A program made the position numbers and the translations under genes. Positions 1 to 5,445 of a stretch of DNA of 8,535 nt are shown here, piece by piece (within the stretch, counting starts at the first letter, position 1; each line of letters begins with the position of its first letter). This stretch comes from Thermoplasmata archaeon. Its GTDB lineage: Archaea > Thermoplasmatota > Thermoplasmata > Thermoplasmatales > Thermoplasmataceae. The stretch is from assembly GCA_021797295.1 (NCBI GenBank), contig JAKAAA010000048.1, positions 1 to 8,535 on the forward strand, given 5' to 3'. The notes beneath the pieces were generated by a model. The model saw nothing but the letters and a program-made list of their open reading frames with translations. It did no database searches and had not been told where the DNA came from.

Positions 1-118
1 CCGGGCTTTTAAGCATCATTTTAAGCATATAGTTAGAATACGCACCTTCGCCGAAGGCTTTCTGTTCAATTTGCGATAGAGAATTGAAATCCTGATCCCT
101 GTAATACCTTACATGCAT
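1..118 (-). CDS. rimI: GNAT N-acetyltransferase, RimI/Ard1-like (5' part only, cut by window edge)
   Basis: Thirty-nine codons of the N-terminus are present; the rest lies beyond the window edge. The protein begins MHVRYYRDQDFNSLSQIEQ and continues through AFGEGAYSNYMLKMMLKSP. This matches the first beta strand and helix pair of RimI-type GNATs: an RYYRDQDF strand-turn, an I-E-x-x-A/C-F core, then a Y/S-rich turn and an amphipathic helix. Archaeal members acetylate protein N-termini (Ard1/NatA-like activity) using acetyl-CoA in the cytoplasm. The acetyl-CoA-binding loop is outside the window, so activity cannot be judged. The ATG at 118 was chosen because a TATA box (140-149) lies at the distance expected for a leaderless transcript starting on this codon. 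The gene lies 48 bp after the end of the acidic hypothetical gene, on the same strand, but with its own promoter. The GNAT family is likely; the exact RimI assignment is an inference. Confidence 0.7.
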   Translation of the reverse strand, partial: MHVRYYRDQDFNSLSQIEQKAFGEGAYSNYMLKMMLKSP

Positions 119-139
119 ATGTGGGGGATATGGGAGAGA

Positions 140-149
140 AATATATAAT
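140..149 (-). promoter_or_regulatory. TATA box (BRE/TATA promoter) for the RimI-like gene
   Basis: On the minus strand this reads ATTATATATT. Its centre is about 26 nt before the ATG at 118, so transcription should begin at or next to the start codon (leaderless mRNA). The upstream acidic gene ends at 167, leaving only this short space. No ribosome-binding site is seen in front of the ATG. Confidence 0.55.
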
Positions 150-166
150 TTAACGTCTGGAAAGAA

Positions 167-766
167 TTATTTCCCAATTCCGGGATATTCTGAAATTCCG
201 TTATATAGCTGTATAGGCAAGTCCCGAAAACTGCTGTCCTTATCAATTATATTTTTCAGCGAATCACTGATCATAGGATCAAATACAAGAATCTCGGCTG
301 GTTTCAAAATGTGTATTACCGGCACTATATAGGTTCTGAATAAGGATTCGATAATATAGTCAAAGGTAACTATGCCATTGAATTCCGTTCTCTGGAATAG
401 GTTAAGAAATGTCTCTTTTTCCCTGGTTCTCAGTGGTACTATATTTATCATGGATACATTATCCAATTTTTCAGTAATTGGGCGGTACTTATTTTTATAG
501 AATTCCTTATCGTCAAAACTTTCTGGATCATCACCATGTATTCCATTAAAATTTATTATTAATTTATCTGTTTTATCCCCGTTGAGATTCAACACAGTAA
601 AATCATCAACTGTAAATAGCATATTTATGTCCTGATAATCCAGATCATCATACTCCAGCCCGCCTGGAACAAAATCATCCCTGCTTACATATGTACAGTC
701 CTCTATTATATCAACGTTGAAAAGAAAATCAATCGCGTTATTTCTCAATTCATCCAGTTCATCCAT
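167..766 (-). CDS. Conserved-looking acidic protein of unknown function (199 aa)
   Basis: I do not recognise this protein. It is soluble-looking, with no signal peptide, membrane segment, zinc-binding cluster or Walker motif. By count it has 39 Asp/Glu (26 of them Asp) against 19 Lys/Arg, so it is strongly acidic; the Asp residues crowd the first 100 residues (runs such as YDDLDYQD and DDPESFDD). The second half alternates hydrophobic strands and helices, for example VSMINIVPL, TYIVPVIHIL and AEILVFDPM, suggesting an alpha/beta fold. The chosen ATG at 766 is preceded by GGTGAT with 3 nt between, a good archaeal Shine-Dalgarno match. An in-frame ATG at 784 would add MLFGDT but has no such site and lies only 7 nt from the tRNA. 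No TATA box is evident, so it is probably co-transcribed with rpl15e and tRNA-Ser. That placement hints at a translation or RNA role, but this is inference only. Confidence 0.8.
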   Translation of the reverse strand: MDELDELRNNAIDFLFNVDIIEDCTYVSRDDFVPGGLEYDDLDYQDINMLFTVDDFTVLNLNGDKTDKLIINFNGIHGDDPESFDDKEFYKNKYRPITEKLDNVSMINIVPLRTREKETFLNLFQRTEFNGIVTFDYIIESLFRTYIVPVIHILKPAEILVFDPMISDSLKNIIDKDSSFRDLPIQLYNGISEYPGIGK

Positions 767-769
767 GGT

Positions 770-775
770 ATCACC
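770..775 (-). promoter_or_regulatory. Shine-Dalgarno site deciding the start of the acidic protein
   Basis: On the minus strand the sequence is GGTGAT followed by ACC and the ATG at 766. GGTGAT is complementary to the archaeal 16S rRNA tail. It favours the ATG at 766 over the one at 784. It falls in the 25-nt stretch between the tRNA 3' end and the start codon. Confidence 0.5.
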
Positions 776-791
776 AAATAGCATTTATGAA

Positions 792-872
792 CGCCACGGG
801 GGTGATTCGAACACCCGATCCACAAGGGAACCAGCTCTCAAGGCTGGCGCCGTACCACTGGGCCACCGTGGC
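792..872 (-). tRNA. tRNA-Ser (anticodon UGA)
   Basis: I folded the minus strand by eye into a complete 81-nt class II tRNA. The acceptor stem pairs GCCACGG with CCGTGGC and is followed by discriminator G. The D stem is GCC/GGC with GG in the loop. The anticodon stem CCAGC/GCTGG closes the 7-nt loop CTTGAGA, which gives anticodon TGA. A 14-nt variable region contains a short TCC/GGA hairpin, typical of tRNA-Ser, and the T arm is GGGTG-TTCGAAT-CACCC. No CCA is encoded and there is no intron. It decodes UCA and wobble serine codons. It starts 8 nt after the rpl15e stop and ends 7-25 nt before the next ORF. No TATA box is visible at the right distance, so it is probably cut from a polycistronic transcript by RNase P and RNase Z. 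Confidence 0.96.
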
Positions 873-880
873 ATTAAAAA

Positions 881-1468
881 TTATTTGCGAAGTCTGCCGT
901 TAGCTCTTATAGAAGGTCTGCTCTTATCGCTTCCGAGCCTGCCATGTCCGAGACCCCTGTTTTTATATGCTGCAGATGTTAAACCCCTGTATGCCCTTCC
1001 CTTGTTCTGAGGCTCTACTATCCATGAGATCTTAGGATCATTATATATTGCAGGTACCGCCTTATCTACAAGTATTACCTCGTAATATTTATAAAGCCCA
1101 TCCTCACCAACATAATAGGAATTTAACACTTCGGTATTAGGGTACTTGTCTGCAACCCTCTCCTCTGCTATAACCTGAATATTCTTTTTCAGGGTCATTT
1201 TAGTGTATCCAAGTCTTCTTGGCCTTCTGCCTCCCATTATTTTGGGTTTGTGCTGTCCGCCTCTTCTGACCCTAGCCCTTACCACTATGTATCCTTCCTT
1301 AGCCTTGTATCCTACATTTCTTGCCTTATCGAGTCTCGTGGGCCGCTCTACTCTCTCTATGGCATTGCCTCTTCTCCATGAAATCATTCTTTCCTTTTGA
1401 ATGCCGTATATGCTTGATTTTTTGAGGTGTTTCCATTCATCCCTTATTAAGCTGTATGAAGTTTCCAT
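881..1468 (-). CDS. rpl15e: Large-subunit ribosomal protein L15e (eL15)
   Basis: This is a component of the archaeal/eukaryotic 50S/60S subunit that binds 23S rRNA. The 195-aa product is basic and carries the family hallmarks in order: an N-terminal [20 protein letters not shown] segment, then [18 protein letters not shown] near residues 55-75, the GGRRPRR patch, a central [15 protein letters not shown] region with [10 protein letters not shown], and an Arg/Gly/Lys-rich tail ([17 protein letters not shown]). Length matches archaeal homologues of about 190-195 aa. I chose the ATG at 1468; an in-frame GTG at 1477 would add three residues but overlaps the AAGTGA ribosome-binding-like sequence. 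TATA boxes upstream place transcription within a few nucleotides of the ATG. It heads a likely unit with tRNA-Ser and the acidic protein, and is divergent from rnp2, a pairing reminiscent of the archaeal exosome/RNase P cluster. Confidence 0.97.
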   Translation of the reverse strand: METSYSLIRDEWKHLKKSSIYGIQKERMISWRRGNAIERVERPTRLDKARNVGYKAKEGYIVVRARVRRGGQHKPKIMGGRRPRRLGYTKMTLKKNIQVIAEERVADKYPNTEVLNSYYVGEDGLYKYYEVILVDKAVPAIYNDPKISWIVEPQNKGRAYRGLTSAAYKNRGLGHGRLGSDKSRPSIRANGRLRK

Positions 1469-1491
1469 ATTATTCACTTTAGTTGGTACTC

Positions 1492-1501
1492 TATTTATAA
1501 A
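1492..1501 (-). promoter_or_regulatory. TATA box for rpl15e
   Basis: The minus strand reads TTTATAAATA, centred about 28 nt before the ATG at 1468, giving a leaderless or nearly leaderless mRNA. A second AT-rich candidate (CTATAAATATT, around 1504-1514) would give a leader of about 16 nt in which AAGTGA could act as a ribosome-binding site. Which one is used cannot be told from sequence. Confidence 0.55.
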
Positions 1502-1551
1502 TAATATTTATAGATTTTTATTTACCCGGCTATTCAAATCCACCAGCGAAC

Positions 1552-1562
1552 TATATTTTATA
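1552..1562 (+). promoter_or_regulatory. Candidate TATA box for rnp2
   Basis: The plus strand reads TATATTTTATA. Transcription would begin near 1583-1585, giving a leader of roughly 30 nt before the TTG at 1615. That leader contains CAGGTATC, a partial Shine-Dalgarno match ending 2 nt before the TTG. It lies back-to-back with the rpl15e promoter in a 146-bp divergent region (1469-1614). Confidence 0.35.
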
Positions 1563-1614
1563 GGATTTTTCCGGATACAACAAAATCAAAATAGTATTCT
1601 AATATCAGGTATCA

Positions 1615-1884
1615 TTGAAAGGGTCTATTATAAGAAAGAGATACGTACTCGTATTATGGGAATCCGAACCAGAAAAAATGGATAGATACATCTATAATTG
1701 TTATCAGGTAAAAAGAAAATATAAAAATAACAATTTTTCCATACTGTTGTGCAATCAGCTCAACAAAATTACAGTTTGCAATGCAATCGAAAAAAAGGGT
1801 GGGAAGATTATAACTGTAAGTGGCACCATAAAAAAATGCAAACAATCACTTGAAAGCAATATAAACCATGCCATACATTCCTGA
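1615..1884 (+). CDS. rnp2: RNase P protein component 2 (Rnp2/Pop5 family), 89 aa, TTG start
   Basis: This is a protein subunit of archaeal RNase P, which together with the RNA subunit removes 5' leaders from pre-tRNAs; Rnp2 pairs with Rnp3 (Rpp30). Two parts match the family. An N-terminal RKRYVLVLWESEPE resembles the first strand of Pop5 proteins (R/K-R-Y-I-x-F-x-I-x-S-E). The C-terminal signature KITVCNAIEKKGGKIIT then VSGTIKKCKQSLES corresponds to the family pattern 'G-I-V-R-C-N ... G-V-S-G-T-I-K-R-C-K'. At 89 aa it is shorter than the usual 100-130 aa, mainly through a compressed middle. TTG at 1615 is the first start after an in-frame stop at 1600. The internal ATG at 1678 would delete the first strand and is unlikely. 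Neighbouring rpl15e supports the call, since these genes are linked in many archaea. The gene is more AT-rich than its neighbours and is convergent with rfcL, 9 bp apart. Confidence 0.75.
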   Translation: MKGSIIRKRYVLVLWESEPEKMDRYIYNCYQVKRKYKNNNFSILLCNQLNKITVCNAIEKKGGKIITVSGTIKKCKQSLESNINHAIHS

Positions 1885-1893
1885 ACAATAATA

Positions 1894-3129
1894 TCATTTT
1901 ATATCCAGGACCTGTGCAATAGATGAATATAATTTTTTATCTTTCTTTTTGATAATATTATAAAACCACATGTTTCTGGAAACCGTGGATACTGAAGTGT
2001 GCGATATGGATGACATCCGGCCTGCAAAAAATATCTTGCTGGATATTTCAATGTTCTTTTTTCGCAAGCCCAGTTTCTTGATATACGATGGGAAGTTGTA
2101 CTTTACATAATGGCTGTTTTTTCCATTGACTACTAGGGACATGCCCGCTGTGATCTCCTTTGCGTAATTGTCCAGTGCAAAATCTTTGAATCTATTTCCA
2201 TAGTAAATGTCAGCAAAGGACAGCAAATCATATGCATTCATGAGATCCACCGTATCACTGTATTCAAATGGTATATTCTCATTTATCCATTTCATATAAA
2301 AATCAGTTTCTTCATCCATCCCGGATAAAGAATGTAAAATAGAGTTATAATCAGATGATCTGAACGTGTCGGAAGTTAAATAATAGATGGATTCAGAGGA
2401 ATCCCTGCTATTATCACCGTAATCTGCTTCATGCACTTTATAAAGGTAAAGATCATTGATCATTGCCCTTATATCTGGTTCGTTGGATTTGATAATATCA
2501 TCAATTTGCATGTCATTTATAGATATCCTTTCATTTCCGGCTATTTTCCTTAAAGCCTGCTTGACGGCCTGCCGGAAATTTTTATAGTTTACTTCATTTT
2601 TTCTCCTGTACGGCGTCATTTCTATATCCAGTGAACGGGATATTATTTCTTTTGCATTATTTTTAGATTTGAATGAATAGTAATCATTCATTGTTATGAC
2701 AATGGGATTTCTGGTATTCTTTATGATATCAAGCAATTCCGAAATTCCACCTGCATCACCGCCTGTTGATTTGCTCCGGGATTCGAATATATTATCTGCC
2801 TCATCAATAAGAATCAATTTATCTGGTACCTTTGTATTTTCATCAAAAAGATCCCTGTATTCCGATGCCATCAATGCAATCCTTTTCATATTTTCCCTGT
2901 TTCTCGATTCAGATGCATTCATTTCAATAACGTTGAGGCCAGCGTAACGGGCAAGTGCATACGCGGTGCTGGTTTTTCCTATACCTTGCTGCCCCCAGAT
3001 GATAAGTGCTTTTTTGGTTTCAGTATGACTAATCCACGATTTGATCCAGCTTAACATGGCATCCTTTGCCTCACTGTTGAGGATCAGGTCGTTAATATTC
3101 TCTGGTCGATAATCGTCGGCAAATGACAT
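1894..3129 (-). CDS. rfcL: Replication factor C large subunit (clamp loader)
   Basis: RfcL combines with four small RFC subunits to load the PCNA sliding clamp on primer-template DNA using ATP. The 411-aa protein is an AAA+ ATPase with all core motifs visible. These are the N-terminal DDYRPENINDLI segment, Walker A GQQGIGKTS (46-54), the RFC-L-specific NASESRNREN box (71-80), Walker B LILIDEAD (105-112), sensor 1 ITMND (145-149), SRS (about 164-166, the position of the small-subunit SRC motif), and a sensor-2-like EPDIRAMINDLY. Residues from about 250 on form the helical collar region and are weakly conserved. The length suits Thermoplasmatales but is shorter than many archaeal RfcL. The C-terminus ends IAQVLDIK, without the QxxLxxFF PCNA-binding motif often found there. 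Its ATG overlaps the preceding stop (TAATG), so it is probably translationally coupled to the tRNA-binding protein upstream. Confidence 0.95.
   Translation of the reverse strand: MSFADDYRPENINDLILNSEAKDAMLSWIKSWISHTETKKALIIWGQQGIGKTSTAYALARYAGLNVIEMNASESRNRENMKRIALMASEYRDLFDENTKVPDKLILIDEADNIFESRSKSTGGDAGGISELLDIIKNTRNPIVITMNDYYSFKSKNNAKEIISRSLDIEMTPYRRKNEVNYKNFRQAVKQALRKIAGNERISINDMQIDDIIKSNEPDIRAMINDLYLYKVHEADYGDNSRDSSESIYYLTSDTFRSSDYNSILHSLSGMDEETDFYMKWINENIPFEYSDTVDLMNAYDLLSFADIYYGNRFKDFALDNYAKEITAGMSLVVNGKNSHYVKYNFPSYIKKLGLRKKNIEISSKIFFAGRMSSISHTSVSTVSRNMWFYNIIKKKDKKLYSSIAQVLDIK
1933..1950 (+). terminator. Possible U-rich terminator for rnp2, inside the 3' end of rfcL
   Basis: The plus strand has TTTTTT, then ATC, TTTC and TTTTT within 18 nt, about 50 nt after the rnp2 stop. 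Archaeal termination often uses such U-tracts. On the other strand the same bases encode the Lys-rich KKKDKK stretch of RfcL, so the run may only reflect coding. No hairpin is seen. Confidence 0.25.
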
Positions 3130-3455
3130 TAATGTACCTTTGTTCCCGGTGCCATTTCTCTGTCCGGAGTCAGGAGTGAGACACCATTATCATCTTCCAC
3201 CGCAAGAAGCATGCCCTGACTTTCCAGGCCCATGAATTTAGCCGGTTCGAGGTTATTGAGAATAACCAGTTGCTTTCCGATCATTTCCTCGGGTGTGTAA
3301 TAGCTGGAGATGCTTGAAATAATTTGTTTTTTCTGATCTCCCAGATCTACTATGATCTTCAATAAATATCTTGATTTTTCTACTTTTTCACATTCTACAA
3401 CCTTTCCTACCCTGATATCGAGTTTATGGAATTCATCAATGCTTATCTCTTCCAT
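3129..3455 (-). CDS. Stand-alone tRNA-binding OB-fold protein (MetRS beta-subunit / EMAP II-like)
   Basis: This 108-aa protein is essentially a single tRNA-binding domain. Hallmarks are LDIRVGKVVECEKVEKSRYL (12-31), the strand LKIIVDLG followed by KKQIISSIS, YYTPEEMIGKQLVILNNLEP (52-71) and the highly conserved AKFMGLESQGMLLAV (72-86), ending LLTPDREMAPGTKV. The family includes the C-terminal domain of bacterial methionyl-tRNA synthetase, archaeal stand-alone MetRS beta proteins, CsaA and Arc1p/EMAP II. In archaea these bind tRNA and assist aminoacylation in trans; whether this one partners MetRS is inferred. The usual VSGI is IISSI here. It has a strong leaderless promoter (3476-3483) immediately after the flippase stop. 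It is the first gene of a two-gene unit with rfcL, whose start codon overlaps its stop. Confidence 0.92.
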   Translation of the reverse strand: MEEISIDEFHKLDIRVGKVVECEKVEKSRYLLKIIVDLGDQKKQIISSISSYYTPEEMIGKQLVILNNLEPAKFMGLESQGMLLAVEDDNGVSLLTPDREMAPGTKVH

Positions 3456-3475
3456 AACCTGTATTTTAGCTATTC

Positions 3476-3483
3476 AATATAAA
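3476..3483 (-). promoter_or_regulatory. TATA box for the tRNA-binding protein–rfcL unit
   Basis: The minus strand reads TTTATATT, ending 21 nt before the ATG at 3455, so a leaderless transcript is expected. It lies directly against the flippase stop codon (3485-3487); the whole intergenic space is 29 bp. Confidence 0.65.
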
Positions 3484-3484
3484 C

Positions 3485-5002
3485 TTATTCATTACGGAAT
3501 ACACTTTTAAAGGATAATGGGTTCAATGCCTTTATAAACGTTATTATTTCTCTGTATGTTATCTGTTTTATTGCAATAGCTACACCAAAGAATATCACAA
3601 TAGATACCAGTGCAACAGGCAGGAACAACAGTATAGAATAAACTTGGATATAATATGTTATAACGTAGAGGAATGCAAATTGCACAGCGACCGGTATGAT
3701 CTGGTAAAATATAGTCATATCCGGTTTCATCGATTCTACTCTTATAACAACTATACGATATGTGATGGTTTCAAACACCATTGCTATAAATGTACTTACA
3801 GCGCCACCCAGAACGCCCATTGACAGGAAAGTAATCCCGAATATTGATGGGGGAATGAGTACAAGATCCAGTATTATATTTATTGTCAGGGCAATAATGG
3901 TAATTTCGCCTATTTTTTTGGTAAGCCCACGTGCCACAAGACTTGAAGAGTATGCGGAATTGATTGCAATGAGATATGCAGAAAGAGTAAGGAAGATAAG
4001 GATATCTGCATACGGTATAAGTGCAGCAGACCACAGATTGGCTAAATATACTCTCAGAGTTATAAACACAACAACCGCAGGGAGGATAAAAATAGAGATC
4101 GTCCGCTCAAATGATGATATATCTCCCTTGAATTTTTCGTGGTCTGAACTTTTCATGAGCAAAGGTATGAAAAAAATGCTGATTGTCCCGGCAAAGGTTG
4201 TAATCGGTCCGGTAATCTTCTGAAGGCTTGCAAATGCACCTGTTGCGACGGCATGCCAGTAGAATTCTATTAAAACCTTGTCTATATTGCCACTCACTGA
4301 TCCTATTATGGAAGCAAGGGCAAGAGGATATGCTACCTTGGTATATTTACGGAATAGATCCATTGATGGTTTGCTGAATTTCCATGGCCGCCCGAACATA
4401 AATGACACAAAGAAGTACATGAAATAGGAAATACTGTAAATAATTGCCATGATGACAGCGGCACTCAGCGTATTGTAGCCCGGAATCCTGAGAAAATATG
4501 CAGCCCCCAGTATGATAAAAAGCGAGTTTCTGACAACTGCTTCTATAATCTGTGGAATTGACATTCTGGCGGATTTCATTTTTGAGTTGAAGTATATGTT
4601 TGCGACTCCTGCAAGTCTGTTAAAGAAGAAATACGGGAGCAGGAGTATAATAGTGTATATTTCAACATTGCTCTCGAACCCTCTGTGAAATACATCAAGC
4701 CAGACAAAAAGTGAAATCAGAACAATTGATACAGTAATAAAGGTCTGTATTGACCTCACCGTAAGAAATGTCCCGTTGCATGTGCCTTCATCGTATTCCC
4801 CGGAAGATAAAAATCTCAGATGCGCGGTTCCATACCCAAGATCACCTACAATGCTCAAAACACCGATAAAAGCCAGGGAAAAACTCAGAAACCCCCATTC
4901 CTGCAACCCCACAAATCTTATTATAAAAAATAGGCCGATGTACCCGAAGATAGAATTTATAATCTGTCCGAAGACGAGCAGTGGAGATTTCTTAGCAATC
5001 AC
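3485..5002 (-). CDS. Polysaccharide/lipid-linked oligosaccharide flippase (Wzx/MATE-MVF superfamily)
   Basis: This is a 505-aa integral membrane protein with about 14 hydrophobic helices spread over its whole length, in two halves (roughly residues 8-205 and 225-490) separated by the basic loop GRPWKFSKPSMDLFRKYTKV. The beginning is typical of the RfbX/Wzx family: a Gln/Asn-containing first helix (VFGQIINSIFGYIG), then VGLQEWGFLSFSLAF, then DLGYGTAHLRFLSSGE. Such proteins flip lipid-linked glycans across the membrane, for example for N-glycans or surface glycolipid. Thermoplasmatales lack a cell wall but glycosylate membrane lipids and proteins, which fits. There are no glycosyltransferases nearby, so the substrate cannot be inferred. 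The start is GTG at 5002, the only plausible start near the first helix. The promoter is less clear than for the neighbours. Confidence 0.85.
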   Translation of the reverse strand: MIAKKSPLLVFGQIINSIFGYIGLFFIIRFVGLQEWGFLSFSLAFIGVLSIVGDLGYGTAHLRFLSSGEYDEGTCNGTFLTVRSIQTFITVSIVLISLFVWLDVFHRGFESNVEIYTIILLLPYFFFNRLAGVANIYFNSKMKSARMSIPQIIEAVVRNSLFIILGAAYFLRIPGYNTLSAAVIMAIIYSISYFMYFFVSFMFGRPWKFSKPSMDLFRKYTKVAYPLALASIIGSVSGNIDKVLIEFYWHAVATGAFASLQKITGPITTFAGTISIFFIPLLMKSSDHEKFKGDISSFERTISIFILPAVVVFITLRVYLANLWSAALIPYADILIFLTLSAYLIAINSAYSSSLVARGLTKKIGEITIIALTINIILDLVLIPPSIFGITFLSMGVLGGAVSTFIAMVFETITYRIVVIRVESMKPDMTIFYQIIPVAVQFAFLYVITYYIQVYSILLFLPVALVSIVIFFGVAIAIKQITYREIITFIKALNPLSFKSVFRNE

Positions 5003-5024
5003 TTAAACCGCATATAAATTACAA

Positions 5025-5032
5025 CGGATAAA
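5025..5032 (-). promoter_or_regulatory. Weak candidate TATA box for the flippase
   Basis: The minus strand reads TTTATCCG, ending 23 nt before the GTG at 5002. A better-looking AATTTATATG sits at 5011-5020, but it is too close: it would start transcription about 12 nt inside the reading frame. The space after the DUF302 gene is 32 bp. Read-through from that gene is also possible. Confidence 0.3.
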
Positions 5033-5034
5033 CT

Positions 5035-5415
5035 TTATGAATCTATTTTATCCAGTATTTCTATCAATGCCTTTTCATATTTTTCCGCAACCTTGCCGTC
5101 TGTTGAAAGATATTCCTTTGAAAGTACAGATGGTTTAGGCATTATGAGTTTTGTATTCTTCCCGTGCTGAATCAGGACAACCTTACAGGGGATAAAAGCA
5201 CCTATATCCTCATTGTCGTGTATGAGATCAACAGCAGCAGGAGGATAGCATACGTCCAGAATATAATATGGCTCCAGTTCCGTCTTCATCTTTGTAAAAA
5301 CTTCCTTTACATCTACATATGAAAGTATGAGCCAGTTTGCCTCCTTTAACATTTTATGGATTATGCCAAATATTTCCTCGGCATCTTTATTGAATGTTTT
5401 CTCATATGAGTACAT
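5035..5415 (-). CDS. DUF302 family protein
   Basis: This 126-aa soluble protein has the DUF302 core: YYILDVCYPPAAVDLIHDNE (51-70, with the family's D-x-C-x-P-x-x-A), then IGAFIPCKVVLIQHG (71-85, the P-C-K/R-V-V motif). The family usually has about 130 residues, so it looks complete. It forms a small alpha/beta fold whose biochemical role is not established. The two cysteines (56 and 77) lie in the conserved motifs. It starts at the ATG at 5415 with a textbook leaderless TATA box in the 30 bp after the PINA gene. It is followed by the flippase 32 bp on, so both could share a transcript, but there is no functional link I can argue. Confidence 0.88.
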   Translation of the reverse strand: MYSYEKTFNKDAEEIFGIIHKMLKEANWLILSYVDVKEVFTKMKTELEPYYILDVCYPPAAVDLIHDNEDIGAFIPCKVVLIQHGKNTKLIMPKPSVLSKEYLSTDGKVAEKYEKALIEILDKIDS

Positions 5416-5435
5416 AGATGCATATTACAGAAAAA

Positions 5436-5443
5436 TATATAAA
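5436..5443 (-). promoter_or_regulatory. TATA box for the DUF302 gene
   Basis: The minus strand reads TTTATATA (followed by TTTTT), ending 21 nt before the ATG at 5415. This is the same spacing as for the tRNA-binding protein gene. It abuts the stop codon of the PINA gene (5446-5448). Confidence 0.65.
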
Positions 5444-5445
5444 CT

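Noticed and set aside
167..784. Idea that the acidic protein is RNase P component 3 (Rpp30), since that gene often sits beside rpl15e and rnp2.
   Set aside because: The sequence lacks the basic, TIM-barrel-like Rpp30 pattern and is strongly acidic; I see no matching motif.
717..1010. Open frame of 97 codons on the plus strand across the tRNA and the end of rpl15e.
   Set aside because: It runs antisense through a clear tRNA and a clear ribosomal protein gene; its low-complexity Leu/Pro-rich product is a shadow.
1401..1685. Plus-strand frame of 94 codons spanning the rpl15e promoter.
   Set aside because: It covers the rpl15e start and divergent promoter region and overlaps rnp2 in another frame; the product resembles nothing known.
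1654..1845. Hydrophobic 63-codon frame on the minus strand, a possible small membrane protein.
   Set aside because: It is antisense to rnp2, and its hydrophobicity comes from reading Lys-rich AT DNA backwards.
3762..4223. Plus-strand frame of 153 codons inside the flippase gene.
   Set aside because: It is antisense to a convincing membrane protein whose hydrophobic pattern is continuous; no homology is seen for the shadow frame.
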